Shown here: piece after piece, positions 31,309 to 32,905 of the stretch
Layout: every line of letters begins with the position of its first letter
Numbering within the stretch: the first letter of the stretch is position 1
Assembly: GCA_021825925.1 (NCBI GenBank)
Contig: JAKAFP010000011.1
Location: 1 to 32,905 of the forward strand
Reading direction: 5' to 3'
DNA length: 32,905 bases
Source of the DNA: Chloroflexota bacterium
GTDB lineage: Bacteria; Chloroflexota; Anaerolineae; Anaerolineales; Anaerolineaceae
Notes under the pieces: model-generated
The model's database searches: none
What the model was told of the DNA's origin: nothing
The model's input: only the letters and a program-made list of their open reading frames with translations
Made by a program: the position numbers and the translations under genes

Positions 31309-31602
31309 AAGACCCCAACAATTGAATCTTATCTGACCAATTCTTTTTTATTACTTATTCTACATTAAACAAAAAAAACTAATAATCAATTGGTTAAAAT
31401 ATTGTATTTTCTGATGTTAATAGGGTTCTAATAATATACATTGAAACTAAATGACAATCTCACCGTATATTAATCATAGAAATCATTTGTAGAACTATGA
31501 TGATTCAAAATTCACGACTCACGAATCTCGGTTCTGCGGTTTACGCGCCCCCGAGCCGCACAGCGGAGAGAGGGGACGATTTACAAGAAAATGGAGATAA
31601 AA
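31309..31602. other. AT-rich divergent spacer with no gene seen
   Basis: The first 190 bases, next to the TIR gene, are strongly AT-rich; the last 60 are GC-rich. A degenerate 7-base periodicity (ATTCACG ACTCACG AATCTCG) occurs at about 31511-31531. No reading frame of note, terminator or RNA gene was found. Confidence 0.4.
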
Positions 31603-32745
31603 ATGTTTGATATTGGCAAGAAAATCTCACGAGCTTGGTACACAGTTTGGAATTACAAGGTTTTATGGATCTTTGCTTTCTTGTTGGCTTTGGCCGGCGG
31701 CAGCACGATCAACGGTGGTGGCGGTGGCGGTGGCGGCACCGGGTACAGATACAATAACAACCCCTCCGATCAATTCCATTGGGATGGTAATCTGGATGGC
31801 AATCGTTTTATGAACGAGATGCCCTCCTGGATGAATGACGGCGTAAAGTGGTTTAATAGCGATGTGATGCCCCTCTTTACCCCAGACCGCATTGTCAATA
31901 CCATCGTCTGGTTGATCGTCATCCTCTTTGCGATTAGCCTGGTGATCAACCTTCTTTTGGCGCTGGTTCGCTACCCAACAGAAACCTCACTGATGCGTAT
32001 GGTGGATCAGTATGAAACCGACGGCAACAAAATGAAATTCAAGCAGGGTTGGTCTTTGGGCTGGAATTCTCGCGCCTTCCGCATTTGGGTGATTGATTTG
32101 ATCGTTGGTGCTCCTGGCCTGGTTATTGCCCTGGGTATTGCCATTGGTGGTGCGATTTTTGCCTTCAATGCCGTCAAAGGTGATTTCAGCTTTGCCCCTG
32201 GCATTATCGGCTTGATGATCCTGGCGGGTTTCCTGCTTCTCTTGTTGGCCATTGTGATGATCTTTGTAGGTCTGTGGCGTCAGTTCATCGTTCGCGCCAT
32301 TGCCATTGATGACGCTTCGATAGGCGAAGGGTTCAAGAAGGGTTGGGCTATGATGGCTCACAACTTCAAGAACGCCTTCCTCACCTGGTTGGTCATGGTT
32401 GGGTTGAAGATCGGATTCGGTATTGCATTCTTCATCGCATTGATCGTTCTTCTGCCTGCCATGGCGATCATGATGATCCCTGGCGCAATCGTCGGTGCCA
32501 TCCCCGGCGCCATCGCCTTCGGTATCACCAGCGTCTTCTCGTCTGGTTTGGCGGCCTGGATTGTTGGCGGAATTGTTGCCCTGATCTTTTTCTTCACTGT
32601 GGTTGCCTCACCTGCAACCCTGGTAGGCAGTTGGTTTGACCTTTTCAGCTCCAGCATCTGGACTCAGACCTACCGTGAAATGAAGGCTGGTGAAGTGCCT
32701 CCGGTGCTTCAGACCTCAGAGGTAGTTCCTCCTCCGCTTGTATAA
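31603..32745 (+). CDS. Multi-spanning membrane protein of unknown function
   Basis: The protein (380 residues from ATG 31603) has an N-terminal membrane helix (WIFAFLLALAGGS), a Gly-rich stretch (NGGGGGGGG), then about six further transmembrane segments. Between them are RYPTETSLMRMVDQYETDG and FKQGWSLGWNSRAFRIWVID, a pattern of amphipathic helices like that in glycerophosphoryl-diester-type (GlpQ-linked) and DUF-class membrane proteins common in Chloroflexota, often annotated as hypothetical. An ATG at 31591 adds four residues, but the GGAGAT just after it is the better ribosome site for 31603. No catalytic motif. The proline-rich tail (EVPPVLQTSEVVPPPLV) is probably cytosolic. I cannot assign a function. 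Confidence 0.7.
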   Translation: MFDIGKKISRAWYTVWNYKVLWIFAFLLALAGGSTINGGGGGGGGTGYRYNNNPSDQFHWDGNLDGNRFMNEMPSWMNDGVKWFNSDVMPLFTPDRIVNTIVWLIVILFAISLVINLLLALVRYPTETSLMRMVDQYETDGNKMKFKQGWSLGWNSRAFRIWVIDLIVGAPGLVIALGIAIGGAIFAFNAVKGDFSFAPGIIGLMILAGFLLLLLAIVMIFVGLWRQFIVRAIAIDDASIGEGFKKGWAMMAHNFKNAFLTWLVMVGLKIGFGIAFFIALIVLLPAMAIMMIPGAIVGAIPGAIAFGITSVFSSGLAAWIVGGIVALIFFFTVVASPATLVGSWFDLFSSSIWTQTYREMKAGEVPPVLQTSEVVPPPLV

Positions 32746-32753
32746 TCGATTAA

Positions 32754-32905
32754 TGTAACCGGGTAAGGGCGTATAGCCATGTACAAGGCAAGGAGATAGG
32801 TAACAACTAGTGCAAAGACATAGGTAACACTTTCACAGGATAATTCATGGCATAGACCTGAAACGAGGAGGTTGAAATGCCGTGGATGGAAAGAAGAGTG
32901 AAAAT
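32754..32905 (+). mobile_element. Left end and start of an IS481-like element (runs off the window)
   Basis: ATAGGTAACA occurs twice, in GAGATAGGTAACA (32793-32805) and GACATAGGTAACA (32817-32829), 24 bp apart. Subterminal repeats of this kind often precede IS481-type transposase genes. The exact outer end is not clear; TGTAACC at 32754 or TGTACAAG at 32780 are candidates. Confidence 0.45.
32877..32905 (+). CDS. IS481-type transposase/integrase, N-terminal fragment (cut by window edge)
   Basis: A strong GAGGAGG site precedes an ATG whose only visible codons read MPWMERRVK. That opening is typical of IS481-family transposases (MPWME/MPWKE start, followed by an HTH domain). Only nine full codons are in view, so the call rests on this start, the ribosome site and the repeated ATAGGTAACA upstream. 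Confidence 0.5.

Noticed and set aside
31545..31580. GC-rich patch with short CCGC/GCGG pairing before the last membrane protein gene
   Set aside because: The stem is very short, no T-run follows, and it does not resemble a known riboswitch.

Overview
The window looks like a chromosomal segment of a Chloroflexota bacterium, most likely class Anaerolineae. This is inferred from the gene content, not from a marker gene. The clues are secreted proteins with Thr/Pro-rich linkers (TPTATPT type), lipoproteins with the same linkers, a fused ADP-forming acyl-CoA ligase, a UMF1-type transporter, a clostripain-like secreted peptidase and many solitary small operons. No rRNA, tRNA or CRISPR array was seen.

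Layout. 1-126 is the tail of an IS3-family (IS150-like) element that has cut off the 5' end of an RCC1-repeat surface protein (to 1766). 1.9-5.6 kb holds a MerR-type regulator with two GyrI-like domains under a textbook 19-bp-spacer promoter, a small channel-like membrane protein and a fibronectin-III-like lipoprotein. 6.0-7.9 kb holds a secreted two-repeat protein of an unrecognised domain type, then a PII-like YqfO-domain protein and a zinc-ribbon membrane protein in one operon. 7.9-11.8 kb has an MFS exporter divergent from an ABC-2 exporter operon (ATPase, permease, Ig-like/zinc-ribbon membrane protein). 11.9-16.5 kb is a run of minus-strand single genes separated by clear terminators: LysM-M23 peptidase, lipoprotein, PlsC-like acyltransferase and UMF1 transporter. 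16.7-22.4 kb is plus strand: HtrB-like acyltransferase overlapping an esterase lipoprotein, ADP-forming acyl-CoA ligase, Hsp20 and a methyltransferase. 22.5-24.1 kb is minus strand: a paralogue of the two-repeat secreted protein and a TiaS-like protein. 24.2-27.3 kb is a clostripain-family peptidase followed at once by a leaderless-protein homologue of its own C-terminal region. 27.3-27.9 kb is an AT-rich non-coding or micro-ORF island with a near-consensus promoter overlapping a perfect inverted repeat. Then come Tex, a membrane-anchored TIR protein on the minus strand, a multi-TM membrane protein, and the start of an IS481-like element at the right edge.

How the genes relate. Much of the window is cell-surface biology: secreted repeat proteins, lipoproteins, peptidoglycan and protein hydrolases, lipid acyltransferases and exporters. 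Several of the extracellular repeat families (RCC1, FN3-like, the two-repeat domain) carry a conserved pair of cysteines per repeat, which suggests disulfide-stabilised exported domains. The most unusual items are the peptidase plus its signal-less homologous companion, the TIR-TM-ectodomain protein, the unrecognised duplicated secreted domain, the likely second internal start in the MerR gene, and the 27.5-kb promoter/operator island. All functions are read from sequence motifs; nothing was searched or computed beyond inspection.
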